64,000 nt of DNA from Sphingomonas sp. 67-36 (GTDB taxonomy: Bacteria > Pseudomonadota > Alphaproteobacteria > Sphingomonadales > Sphingomonadaceae): positions 137,744-201,743 of the forward strand of contig MKSU01000017.1 in the NCBI GenBank assembly GCA_001897375.1, in the 5' to 3' direction. A model generated the notes under the pieces. That model worked only from the letters and a program-made list of their open reading frames with translations, did not search any database and was not told the origin of the DNA. Numbering within the stretch: position 1 is the stretch's first letter; each line of letters opens with the position of its first letter. Of the stretch, positions 43,751-52,142 are shown in pieces. The position numbers and the translations under genes are program-made.

Positions 43751-45877
43751 TCATTTTGCCGGCGGCGTCAGGCCGTGCTCCTCCAGCATCGGGCCGACGT
43801 CGGGGTCCTTGCCGTAGAAGGCGCGGAACATCGGGCCGTAATCCTCGGTATGTCCCTTGCTCAGGATCATGTCGCGGAAGCGCTGGCCATTCTCGCGGGT
43901 CATGCCGCCGTGGTCCATGAACCAGTGATAGGCATCATGCTCCAGCATCTGCGTCCATAGATAGGCATAATAACCGGCCGAATAGCCGTTCGACCAGATA
44001 TGCAGGAAATAGCTGCTGCGATAGCGCGGCGGCACGTCGGTCACGTCCAGCCCGGTCGCGGCGAGCGATTTGGCCTCGAACGCATCGACATCCTGTTTCG
44101 GTGCGCCGGCCGGCAGCGAATGCCAGTCCATGTCGAGCATCGCGGCGGCGATCGTCTCGCCCAGGGTATAGCCCTGGTTGAACTTGGCCGCCTTCCGGAT
44201 CTTGTCGACCAGCGGCGCGGGGATCGGCGCGCCGGTGCGATAATCCTTGGCGTAATGCGCCAGCACCTTCGGGTCCCACGCCCAATGCTCGTTGAACTGC
44301 GAGGGGAATTCGACGAAATCGCGCGCGACATTGGTGCCGGACACCGCCGGATAGGTCTGGTCCGCGAACAGGCCGTGCAACGCGTGGCCGAATTCGTGGA
44401 ACATCGTCGTCACATCGTCCGAGCTGATCAGCGCGGGCTGTCCGGCGGCGGGCTTGGTGATGTTGGCGACGTTATAGACCACCGGCCTGGTGCCGAGCAG
44501 CTTCGACTGATTGACGAAGTTCGACATCCACGCGCCGCCGCTTTTGTTGTCGCGCTTGAAATAGTCGAAATACATCAGGCCGAGTTCGGACCCGTCCTTG
44601 TCATAGACGGTATAGACCATCACGTCGGGCTGATAGACCGGGATGTCGTGGCGTTCCTTGAAGGTGACGCCGTAAAGCTGGTTGGCGGCGAAGAACACGC
44701 CCTGCTCCAGCACCGTCTTCAGCTCGAAATAGGGCTTCACCTCATTCTGATCGAGGTCGTATTTCGCCTTGCGCACCTGCGCGGCATAATGGTCCCAGTC
44801 CCATGGCTTCAGCTCGAACTTGCCGCCGGTGGCGTCGATCTGCGCCTGAAGCTCGGCGGCCTCGCGCTTCTGCTCGGGCGCGGTGGCGGCGGCCAGCTCA
44901 CGCATGAAGCCCGACGCGGCCTGCGGCGTCTTCGCCATCTGGTCATAGAGCGTATAGGTCGCCCAATTGGGATAGCCGAGCAGCTTCGCCTTCTCCGCGC
45001 GGGCCTGCGCGATCTGCTGGATCGTCGCGCGCGTGTCGTTGGCGTCGCCCTTTTCGGCGCGCGTCCAGCTGCTGTCGAACAGCGCCTCTCGCGTCGCCCG
45101 GTCGGTCATGTCCTCGAGATCGGGCTGCTGCGTGGTGTTCTGGAGCGGGATGACCCATTTGCCGTCGAGCTTGCGATCCTTCGCGGCCGCAGCCGCGGCA
45201 GCGATCTTGCCCTCGTCCAGCCCGGCCAGCTTTGCCTTGTCGTCCACCACCAGCGCGCCCGCCTTGGCGGCGGCGAGCAGTTTTTGCTGGAAGCTCGTCT
45301 CAAGGCTGGCGAGCTGCGTGTTGAGCGCCTTCAGCTTCGTCTGGTCGGCGGCGGAAAGCTGCGCGCCGGCGTGGACGAAGCCATCGTAGTAGACCTTCAG
45401 CACCTGCGCCTGCTCGGGTGTCAGGTTAAGCGCGGCGCGCTTGTCCCACAGCGCCTTGACGCGCGCGAACAGCCTGGGATCGAGGTTGATCGCATCCTGA
45501 TGCTGCGACAATCTGGGTGCGACCGCCGCCTGCACCTTGTCGAGCGTGTCGTTGGTATTGGCCTGCACCACGCCGAAGAAGGCGAGGCTGACGCGCTCCA
45601 GCATCCGGCCTGAGCGTTCGAGCGCCGCGATCGTATTGTCGAAGGTTGGCGCGGCGGGATCGTTCGCGATCTTCGCCACTTCGGCGAGCTGCTGCCGCAT
45701 CGCCGTGTCGAACGCCGGCTGATAGTCGCTGTCCTTGATCTGGTCGAAGCGCGGGGCCTGGAACGGCAGGGTGCTGGGCGTGGCGAAGGGATTGGCGCGC
45801 GTCTGCGTCAGCGCCGGTGTCGCAAGGCCGGCGACACCGGCGAGCAGGGCCGATGCGAATAGAAAACGATGAGCCAT
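43751..45877 (-). CDS. M3 family peptidyl-dipeptidase (Dcp-like), exported
   Basis: A 708-residue zinc metallopeptidase with a signal peptide (FLFASALLAGVAGLATPAL), so periplasmic. The M3 zinc motif is MFHEFGHALHGLF, with the third ligand Glu in the following helix and the late YAYLWTQMLEHDAY stretch. Dcp-type enzymes release C-terminal dipeptides from oligopeptides. ATG 45877 is chosen over an upstream in-frame start at 45952 because the signal peptide begins there and GAGGATAT precedes it. It is convergent with the M20 peptidase and divergent from the FUSC pump, with a dyad at 45977-46002 in its upstream region. Confidence 0.94.
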   Translation of the reverse strand: MAHRFLFASALLAGVAGLATPALTQTRANPFATPSTLPFQAPRFDQIKDSDYQPAFDTAMRQQLAEVAKIANDPAAPTFDNTIAALERSGRMLERVSLAFFGVVQANTNDTLDKVQAAVAPRLSQHQDAINLDPRLFARVKALWDKRAALNLTPEQAQVLKVYYDGFVHAGAQLSAADQTKLKALNTQLASLETSFQQKLLAAAKAGALVVDDKAKLAGLDEGKIAAAAAAAKDRKLDGKWVIPLQNTTQQPDLEDMTDRATREALFDSSWTRAEKGDANDTRATIQQIAQARAEKAKLLGYPNWATYTLYDQMAKTPQAASGFMRELAAATAPEQKREAAELQAQIDATGGKFELKPWDWDHYAAQVRKAKYDLDQNEVKPYFELKTVLEQGVFFAANQLYGVTFKERHDIPVYQPDVMVYTVYDKDGSELGLMYFDYFKRDNKSGGAWMSNFVNQSKLLGTRPVVYNVANITKPAAGQPALISSDDVTTMFHEFGHALHGLFADQTYPAVSGTNVARDFVEFPSQFNEHWAWDPKVLAHYAKDYRTGAPIPAPLVDKIRKAAKFNQGYTLGETIAAAMLDMDWHSLPAGAPKQDVDAFEAKSLAATGLDVTDVPPRYRSSYFLHIWSNGYSAGYYAYLWTQMLEHDAYHWFMDHGGMTRENGQRFRDMILSKGHTEDYGPMFRAFYGKDPDVGPMLEEHGLTPPAK

Positions 45878-45976
45878 CAAGCATATCCTCGACAGGGATT
45901 CGCCCATCACGGGCATGAGCGCAGGGGTGAGCCTTCGCGTGTCGTGGCGCAAGGGATCGCCTCGCGAGCCCGTTCA

Positions 45977-46002
45977 CTTTTTGCATGTTGCGGTGCAAAA
46001 AG
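45977..46002. promoter_or_regulatory. Perfect 9-bp dyad between M3 peptidase and FUSC genes
   Basis: CTTTTTGCA, eight bases, TGCAAAAAG: a perfect inverted repeat 99 bases before the M3 start and 134 before the FUSC start, AT-rich against a GC-rich background. It has the size of an operator for a dimeric regulator controlling one or both divergent genes. No regulator gene lies adjacent. Confidence 0.5.
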
Positions 46003-46136
46003 AGCGTTCGCCCGAGCCGGGGGTTTCGGCTAGCGCGCACGATGAGACAGTGCTGCTGTCATTTTCTTTCGAGGTTGCGTTTGGTCGTGGATTCCGAAAT
46101 CGTGGCCGCCGTCTTCGCCATGACGGGGGCTGCGTC

Positions 46137-48185
46137 TTGATCCAGCGTTGGGGCGTCGATGCCGCGCTCTTTTCGGCCAAATGCTTCATCGGGGCGATGC
46201 TGGCCTATTGGATCGCGCTGCGCATCGGGCTGACGCGACCCTATTGGGCGGTCGCCACCGCCTATATCGTCGCGCAGCCGCTGGCCGGCGCGGCGGTGTC
46301 GAAGGCGGTGTTCCGGCTTGGCGGTACTTTGCTCGGCGCGGTCGCGGCGGTGGTGCTGGTGCCGAACCTCGTCAACGCGCCGGAACTGCTGACGCTCGCG
46401 CTGGCGCTATGGCTCGGCCTGTGCCTCTACGTCTCGTTGCAGGATCGCACGCCGCGCAGCTACGTCTTCCTGCTCGCCGGCTATACCGCGAGCATCATCG
46501 GCTTTCCCAGCGTCGAGGCGCCCGGCGCGATCTTCACCACCGCGCTGCTGCGCGTGGAGGAGATTTCGCTCGGGATCGTCTGCGGCAGCCTCGCGCAGGC
46601 GCTGATCCTGCCGCAAACGGTGACGCGGCAATTGCTCGTGCGGATCGAGACGATCCTCGCCGATGTCGAGCGGTGGACGCGCGATGCGCTGGGCGAGGCG
46701 GGCGGCGAGGCGCTCGATCGCGACCGGCGGCGCGTGGCGCTGGACATCAACGAGCTGCACCAGCTTTCCATCCATTTGCCGTTCGATACCGCGCGCCTGC
46801 CGCCGCGCGTGCGCACGGTGCGGGCGTTCCAGGATCAATTGTCGCTGATCCTGCCGCTGGCCAGCGCGGTGGAGGATCGCATCACGCAATTGCGCGCGCT
46901 GGACGCGCTGCCGCCCGCCGCCGAGGGGCTGATCGCGCGCATTCGCGACTGGCTCGCCATGCCGCCGCTCGACGTCGACACGCGCGCGGAACTGACCGAT
47001 GCGCTGATCGCCGACGCCCGTGCGCTGGAGCCGGATGCCGCCGCACCGCTGCAATGGCGCGACGCGCTGCTGCTCAGCCTCGCCGCGCGGCTGGCGGATC
47101 TGGTGTCGGCGCATCGCGCGGTGCGCGACCTGCGCGAGCAGATGCGCGCGCCGGGCCGCCGCTCGATCAGCCCGGTGGCGGCGGCGGCGCTGGCGCAAAG
47201 CTCGCGCCGCACCTTCCACCGCGACCGCACAGCCGCGCTGCGCTCGGCGCTCGGCGCGATCGCCACGGTGGTGCTCGGCAGCATCTTCTGGATCGGCACC
47301 GGCTGGGCGGACGGGGCGGGCGCGGTGCTGATCTCCGGCGTCGCCTGCGCCTTGTTCGGCGCGAGCGACGATCCGCGCCCGATGATCCTGTCCTTCCTGT
47401 GGGGCACGATCATCGGCGTGACGCTGGCGGCGATCTATGCCTTCGCGATCATGCCGCGCGTCACCGATTTCGTCACCCTCGTCGCGGTGCTGGCGCCGGC
47501 GTCGCTGATGATCGGTGCGTTCCTGATCAATCCACGCGTGTCGCTGATCGCGACCGGGGGAGTGCTTGGTTTCTTCAACATCGTCGGACTGAACGACCAT
47601 TATGCCGCCGATTTCGCCGCCTTCGCCAACGGATCGCTGGCGCAGATCGCCGGCACGGGCTTCGCCGTGGTCACGGTGGGGCTGTTCCAGGTGGTAGGCG
47701 CGAATCGCAGCGCGTCGCGCATCATCCGCGCCGGCTGGCGCGATCTCGCACGGCGCAGCAACCTGCCGGGTCGCTCCGACGTCACCGGCTGGGTAAGCAA
47801 GATGCTCGACCGGATCGGGCTGCTCGCACCCCGGCTGGCGGCGATGGGCGAGGATCCCGGCCGCCCGATGCTGGATGCGTTGCAGGACCTGCGCGTCGGC
47901 GTCACGGTCGGCCATCTGCGCGACCTGCGGCTTGACGCGGGCGGGCCGGCGGAGGAGTTGATCACCCCCGTCCTGCACGGCGTGGGGCGCTATTATGCGG
48001 CGCGGCGGCTCGACCGGGCACCTCCCGACGATCCGGCGCTGCTGGAGGGGATAGACCGGGCGATGCAGGCCTTTTCGCATGACGGGGACGGCGGCATCCG
48101 GCGAAGCGCGGTGCTGGCGCTGACCGGCCTGCGCCGCAACCTGTTCCCCGAGGCGCCCGCTTATCATGCGGAGGCGGCGGCATGA
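46137..48185 (+). CDS. FUSC-family inner-membrane efflux protein (AaeB-like)
   Basis: A 682-residue FUSC/aromatic acid exporter-type protein: an N-terminal helix bundle (FSAKCFIGAMLAYWIALRIGL, RPYWAVATAYIVAQPLAG), a long cytoplasmic segment (about 175-345), a second helix bundle (AIATVVLGSIFWIGTGW to GFFNIVGLND) and a soluble tail. AaeB-type pumps export aromatic carboxylic acids or related compounds. The frame is open from 45915, but that extension is Arg-rich and unlike the family; TTG 46137, with GGGGG upstream, places the start just before the first helix and is the best guess, though not certain. It overlaps the DUF1656 gene by four bases. Confidence 0.85.
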   Translation: MIQRWGVDAALFSAKCFIGAMLAYWIALRIGLTRPYWAVATAYIVAQPLAGAAVSKAVFRLGGTLLGAVAAVVLVPNLVNAPELLTLALALWLGLCLYVSLQDRTPRSYVFLLAGYTASIIGFPSVEAPGAIFTTALLRVEEISLGIVCGSLAQALILPQTVTRQLLVRIETILADVERWTRDALGEAGGEALDRDRRRVALDINELHQLSIHLPFDTARLPPRVRTVRAFQDQLSLILPLASAVEDRITQLRALDALPPAAEGLIARIRDWLAMPPLDVDTRAELTDALIADARALEPDAAAPLQWRDALLLSLAARLADLVSAHRAVRDLREQMRAPGRRSISPVAAAALAQSSRRTFHRDRTAALRSALGAIATVVLGSIFWIGTGWADGAGAVLISGVACALFGASDDPRPMILSFLWGTIIGVTLAAIYAFAIMPRVTDFVTLVAVLAPASLMIGAFLINPRVSLIATGGVLGFFNIVGLNDHYAADFAAFANGSLAQIAGTGFAVVTVGLFQVVGANRSASRIIRAGWRDLARRSNLPGRSDVTGWVSKMLDRIGLLAPRLAAMGEDPGRPMLDALQDLRVGVTVGHLRDLRLDAGGPAEELITPVLHGVGRYYAARRLDRAPPDDPALLEGIDRAMQAFSHDGDGGIRRSAVLALTGLRRNLFPEAPAYHAEAAA

Positions 48186-48397
48186 ACGGCGAGGTCAACA
48201 TCGCCGGCGTCTATATGCCCGGCCTGCTGGTGCTGGGGATCGTCGCGCTGCTCGTCACCGCGCTGCTGACGCGCGTGCTGGGCGCGATCGGCGCCTATCG
48301 CCTGATCGCCTATCGCCCGCTGGTCGATCTGGCGCTGTTCTTCATCGTGCTCGGCGCACTCGTTCTCCTTTTCGCATCGGACGCCCCCCTGCCATGA
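48182..48397 (+). CDS. DUF1656 small membrane protein (AaeX-like)
   Basis: A 71-residue protein with two membrane helices (LVLGIVALLVTALLTRVLG and LVDLALFFIVLGALVLLF), starting GEVNIAGVYMPGLL, the standard DUF1656 opening. It is always found between or beside FUSC and HlyD components of AaeXAB-type exporters, with unknown role. It overlaps the upstream FUSC gene (ATGA) and the downstream adaptor (ATGA), so all three are translationally coupled. Confidence 0.9.
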   Translation: MNGEVNIAGVYMPGLLVLGIVALLVTALLTRVLGAIGAYRLIAYRPLVDLALFFIVLGALVLLFASDAPLP

Positions 48398-49275
48398 ACC
48401 GTTATCTCGCTCCTCTCGGCCGGATCGCCGCGACATTGGTGCTGGTCGCGATCGCGGTGCTCGTCGCGGTCTGGCTGTGGCGCAGGTATGAGGTCGATCC
48501 GTGGACCCGCGACGGCCGCGTGCGCGCCGACGTGGTGCGCGTGACGCCCGATGTCGGCGGCCTCATCACCGAGGTGAAGGTGCGCGACAACCAGCAGGTC
48601 AACCCCGGCGACCTGCTGTTCGTGGTCGATCGTCCACGCTACGCGCTCGCGCTGGAGCAGGCCAATGCCGCGATCCAGTCCGCCCGCGCGACCCTGGGGC
48701 AGGCGCGGCGCGAGGCGAAGCGCGACCTCGCGCTCGGCAACCTCGTCGCGGCCGAGGCGCACGAGCAGAACGTCGCGCGCGTCGCCACCGCCCAGGCCGC
48801 GCTGGCGCAGGCCGAGGCGCAGGCGGACGCGGCGCGGCTCAACCTGTCGCGCACCAATATCAAGGCGTCGGTGGCGGGCACCGTCACCAACCTCGATCTC
48901 CACCCCGGCGATTTTGTCGCGGCGGGGCAGCAGGCGATGGCGCTGGTCGATCGCGATTCGCTGCGCGTCGAGGCCTATTTCGAGGAAACCAAGCTCGGCA
49001 GCATCCGCATCGGCGACAAGGCGCATATCCGGTTGATGGGCGACGGCCGCGTCGTCGAGGGCCATGTCGAGAGCATCGCCGCCGGGATCAGCGACAGCGA
49101 ACTGACCAATACCGGCAACCTGCTCCCCAACGTGAACCCGACCTTCAACTGGGTGCGGCTCGCGCAGCGCATCCCGGTGCGGATCAAGCTCGACAAGGTG
49201 CCCGCCGACCTGCGCCTCGTCTCCGGCCGCACCGCGACGGTGACGATCGTCCCGCATGACGGGGGCGGGAAGTGA
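48394..49275 (+). CDS. HlyD-family periplasmic adaptor (AaeA-like)
   Basis: A 293-residue membrane-fusion protein: N-terminal membrane anchor (AATLVLVAIAVLVAVWLW), the lipoyl halves VTPDVGGLITEVKVRDNQ and IKASVAGTVTNLDLHPGD, a short alpha-hairpin rich in Ala/Gln/Arg between them, and a beta barrel (VEAYFEETKLGSIRIGDKA). It links the FUSC pump to an outer-membrane factor across the periplasm. ATG 48394 overlaps the DUF1656 stop. The outer-membrane factor gene follows with a four-base overlap (GTGA). Confidence 0.92.
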   Translation: MNRYLAPLGRIAATLVLVAIAVLVAVWLWRRYEVDPWTRDGRVRADVVRVTPDVGGLITEVKVRDNQQVNPGDLLFVVDRPRYALALEQANAAIQSARATLGQARREAKRDLALGNLVAAEAHEQNVARVATAQAALAQAEAQADAARLNLSRTNIKASVAGTVTNLDLHPGDFVAAGQQAMALVDRDSLRVEAYFEETKLGSIRIGDKAHIRLMGDGRVVEGHVESIAAGISDSELTNTGNLLPNVNPTFNWVRLAQRIPVRIKLDKVPADLRLVSGRTATVTIVPHDGGGK

Positions 49276-50714
49276 GGCGGGGATATGGGTTGGCGCCGCT
49301 CGCGCTCGCCGCGCTGCTGGCGGGATGCGTCGCCGGGCCGGACTATCATGTGCCGGAACGCGCGGCCGTCAATGCGCCCGGCGCGCAGGGGAAGTTCGAC
49401 GCGGCGAAGGGTGGCGGTGTCTTCGCCGACGCGCCGCTCCCCGATCATTGGTGGCGGCTCTATCGCGACGCCACGCTTGACGCGCTGGTGGCGGAGGCGC
49501 TGGCGGCGAACACCGACCTGCGCGCCGCCGACGCGAACCTGCGCGCGGCGACCGCCGTGGTCGATCAGGCGCTCGCCGGGCGCACGGTGCAGACCTCCGT
49601 CGACGCCGGGGTGGCGTTGGCCCGCCCCTATGGCACCGAGCTGCCGACGACGGGCGAGACGACCTATAGCGCGACGATCGGCGGCGCGCTGCCGCTCGAC
49701 CTCGCCGGCCGCATCCGTCGCGCGATCGAGGCGTCGCGCGCCGATGCCGAGGCGGTCGCGGCGGTGCGCGATCAGGTGCGGGTGACGGTCGCCGCGACCG
49801 CGACGCGCGCCTATCTCGCCGCCTGCGCCGCGAACCTGCGCATCGCGGCGGCGCAGCGCGTGATCCATATCCAGCGGCAGACCTATGACGCGACGCGCCG
49901 GCTGGAGAAGGGCGGGCGCGGCACGGCATTCGACACCACCCGCGCCCGCGCGGCGGTGGAGCAGAGCGAGGCGCTGGTGCCGCCGCTGCTCGCCGCGCGT
50001 CAGGCCGCGCTCTATCAGCTCGCGACGCTCGCCGGGAAGCCGCCGGCCGATTATCCGCGCGCCGTCGAGGGGTGTGCCGCGCTTCCCGCGATCGCCGGTC
50101 CGCTGCCGGTGGGCGACGGCGCCGCGTTGCTCCGCCGCCGCCCGGATGTCCGCGCCGCCGAGCGTCGGCTCGCCGCCGCCACCGCGCGGATCGGCGTCGC
50201 CACCGCCAGCTTTTATCCCCAGGTCAGCTTCGGCGGGTCGATCGGCTATACCGGGCCGCTCAAGGGATTGGGCGAGCATGAGGATTTCAACTTCAGCCTT
50301 GGCCCGCTGCTTAGCTGGAGCTTCCCCAACCGCCGCATCGTCCGCGCGCAGATCGCGCAGGCGGGAGCCGCCGCCGATGGCGCGCTGGCGACGTTCGACG
50401 GCACCGTGCTCGGCGCGCTGCGCGACGTGGAGACGGCGCTCGCCGCTTATGCGCGCGGCCGCGATCAGGTGGCGGCGCTGCGACGCGCGCGTGACAGCGC
50501 AGCGACCGCGACGGCACAGGCGGACAAATTGTTCCGCTTCGGGCGCGGCGATTTCCTCAATCTGCTCAGCGCGCAGGCGACGCTCGCCAATGCCGAGGCA
50601 TCGCTCGCCGCCGCGCAGGCCGGGGTGGCGGACACCCAGGCGCAATTGTTCCTCGCGCTCGGCGGCGGCTGGCAGGCGGACGAGACGTCGGCCGAGGCGA
50701 CGCCGAAGCCCTGA
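49272..50714 (+). CDS. Outer-membrane efflux lipoprotein (NodT/OprM family), FUSC operon
   Basis: A 480-residue TolC-type outer-membrane factor with a lipobox LALAALLAGC, followed by AGPDYHVPE, typical of NodT/OprM lipoproteins. Two repeated halves form the channel; LLRRRPDVRAAERRLAAA is the family signature in the middle. GTG 49272 overlaps the adaptor stop. It completes the four-gene pump (FUSC, DUF1656, HlyD, OMF). It is convergent with another outer-membrane factor gene; only 12 bases separate their stops. Confidence 0.92.
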   Translation: MRRGYGLAPLALAALLAGCVAGPDYHVPERAAVNAPGAQGKFDAAKGGGVFADAPLPDHWWRLYRDATLDALVAEALAANTDLRAADANLRAATAVVDQALAGRTVQTSVDAGVALARPYGTELPTTGETTYSATIGGALPLDLAGRIRRAIEASRADAEAVAAVRDQVRVTVAATATRAYLAACAANLRIAAAQRVIHIQRQTYDATRRLEKGGRGTAFDTTRARAAVEQSEALVPPLLAARQAALYQLATLAGKPPADYPRAVEGCAALPAIAGPLPVGDGAALLRRRPDVRAAERRLAAATARIGVATASFYPQVSFGGSIGYTGPLKGLGEHEDFNFSLGPLLSWSFPNRRIVRAQIAQAGAAADGALATFDGTVLGALRDVETALAAYARGRDQVAALRRARDSAATATAQADKLFRFGRGDFLNLLSAQATLANAEASLAAAQAGVADTQAQLFLALGGGWQADETSAEATPKP

Positions 50715-50730
50715 CGCGAGCCGGCGTCAG
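50711..50730. terminator. Palindrome spanning both stop codons of convergent OMF genes
   Basis: CTGACGC-GAGCCG-GCGTCAG is a perfect seven-base dyad that contains the TGA of one outer-membrane factor gene and the TGA (TCA on this strand) of the other. It can act as a bidirectional stop structure, but has no T-run. Confidence 0.5.
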
Positions 50731-52142
50731 GCCGCCGGCGCGCCGCCCAACGCCTTCACCAGCGCGATGCTGGCGCGCATCCGGCCGGTTTCCACCGCGA
50801 TCAGCGCGCGTTCGGAATCGAGCGCCTCGGTCTGCGCGGTGACGACCTCCAGATAGTCCGCCGCGCCGTCATGATAGCGGGTCAGCGCGAGATCGCTGGT
50901 GCGCTGCGCGGCGGTGGCGGCGTCGCGCTGCTCGATCGCCTGCGTCGCTAGATGGCGGGTCGCGGCGAGCGCGTCCTCCACCTGTCGGAACGCGGCGAGC
51001 ACGGTGTCGCGGTAGCCCGCCGACGCCTCGTCATATTGCGCGCGGGACAGCTTCACCTCGGCCGCGCGCCGTCCGCCGTCGAACAAAGTCGCGACCGCCG
51101 AGAGCGGCCCCAGCCCCCAGAAGCTGCTGGGGGTGGAGAGCAGCGACGGGCCGGTCGTCTGCCACCCGCCGGCAAGGCCGAGCGAGAGCGACGGGAACCA
51201 CGCCGCGCGCGCCACGCCGATCCGCGCGTTGGCGCCGAACATCCGCCGCTCGGCCGCCGCGATATCCGGCCGGCGCTGAAGCAGGGTGGAGGGCGCGGAG
51301 GCGGGGACGGCGAGCGTGCCGGGCTGCTGGATGCGCGGCGCGATCGCGAAATCGGAGGCGACCGCGCCGACCAGCGCGGCGATCTCATGCTCGGTCGCGG
51401 CCCGTTCATTGGCGACCGCCGAAATCTGCGCGCGGGCGTTGGCCAGCACGGTGCGCGCGCGGTTGACGTCGACGCCCGAGGCGATGCCGCCGTCGTGCCG
51501 CGTCGCGGTGAGATCATAGGCGCGGGTGAACGCCTCGACCGAGCGGCGCAGCAGGTCCGCCTCCGTGTCCAGCCCGCGCAGCCGCGCATAGGCGTCGGCC
51601 ACCGCCGCCTGCAGGCTGAGTCGCGCCGAGGCGAGATCGCCCGCGCTCGCCGCCGCATCGGCGCGCGCCGCCGTCACGCTGTTGCGGACGCGGCCCCACA
51701 GGTCGATCTCATAATCCAGCGACGCGCCGACGACATAATTGTCATAGGTCGCCGCACTGCCGCTGCTCAGCGGCCGGTTGGCGGAGACGCGCTGCCGCCC
51801 CGCCTGCCCGCTGGCGTCGATTTCCGGGAACAGGTCGGACGCGCTCGCCCGCGCCGTCGCGCGTGCCGCGTCGTAGCGCGCCAGCGCGGCGGCCAGCGTC
51901 GGGCTGGCCTGCGCGGCGCGCTGCTCCAGGTCGTTCAGCACCGGATCGTCGAACGCCGCCCACCAGTCGCCGCGCGGTGCGGCGTCCTGAGGGGTCGCCG
52001 AGGTCCAGCCGGGGACTTCCTTATAGGTCGCCGGGGTCGCGATCGCCGGCGGGCGATAGGCCGGGGCCATCGAGCAGCCGGCGAGCGCCAGCAGCGACAG
52101 CGCGGCCGCTCCGGCGCGGCGGGGAAGGCGCTCAGTCGCCAT
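50727..52142 (-). CDS. Outer-membrane efflux lipoprotein (NodT/OprM family), RND operon
   Basis: A 471-residue outer-membrane factor with lipobox LSLLALAGC and MAPAYRPP after it, the central LLQRRPDIAAAERRMFGA signature, and GVDVNRARTVLANARAQ in a coiled-coil repeat. It forms the outer channel of the RND set encoded upstream. ATG 52142 is chosen because it yields the lipoprotein signal; the open frame extends to 52217, but those residues are Arg-rich out-of-frame adaptor sequence. It overlaps the adaptor stop by 11 bases. It is a distant homolog of the convergent outer-membrane factor at 49272. Confidence 0.92.
   Translation of the reverse strand: MATERLPRRAGAAALSLLALAGCSMAPAYRPPAIATPATYKEVPGWTSATPQDAAPRGDWWAAFDDPVLNDLEQRAAQASPTLAAALARYDAARATARASASDLFPEIDASGQAGRQRVSANRPLSSGSAATYDNYVVGASLDYEIDLWGRVRNSVTAARADAAASAGDLASARLSLQAAVADAYARLRGLDTEADLLRRSVEAFTRAYDLTATRHDGGIASGVDVNRARTVLANARAQISAVANERAATEHEIAALVGAVASDFAIAPRIQQPGTLAVPASAPSTLLQRRPDIAAAERRMFGANARIGVARAAWFPSLSLGLAGGWQTTGPSLLSTPSSFWGLGPLSAVATLFDGGRRAAEVKLSRAQYDEASAGYRDTVLAAFRQVEDALAATRHLATQAIEQRDAATAAQRTSDLALTRYHDGAADYLEVVTAQTEALDSERALIAVETGRMRASIALVKALGGAPAA

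Noticed and set aside
46046-46062. A CTGTCAT half-site (46056-46062) and another at 17934-17940 as further Pho-box-like sites.
   Set aside because: Each is a single 7-base half without the second repeat at 11-base spacing, expected by chance in a window this size.
45915-46136. N-terminal extension of the FUSC gene from an ATG at 45915.
   Set aside because: The extension is Arg/Gly-rich with no family match and contains the 45977-46002 dyad; no frameshift is needed because a start near the first helix is available at TTG 46137.
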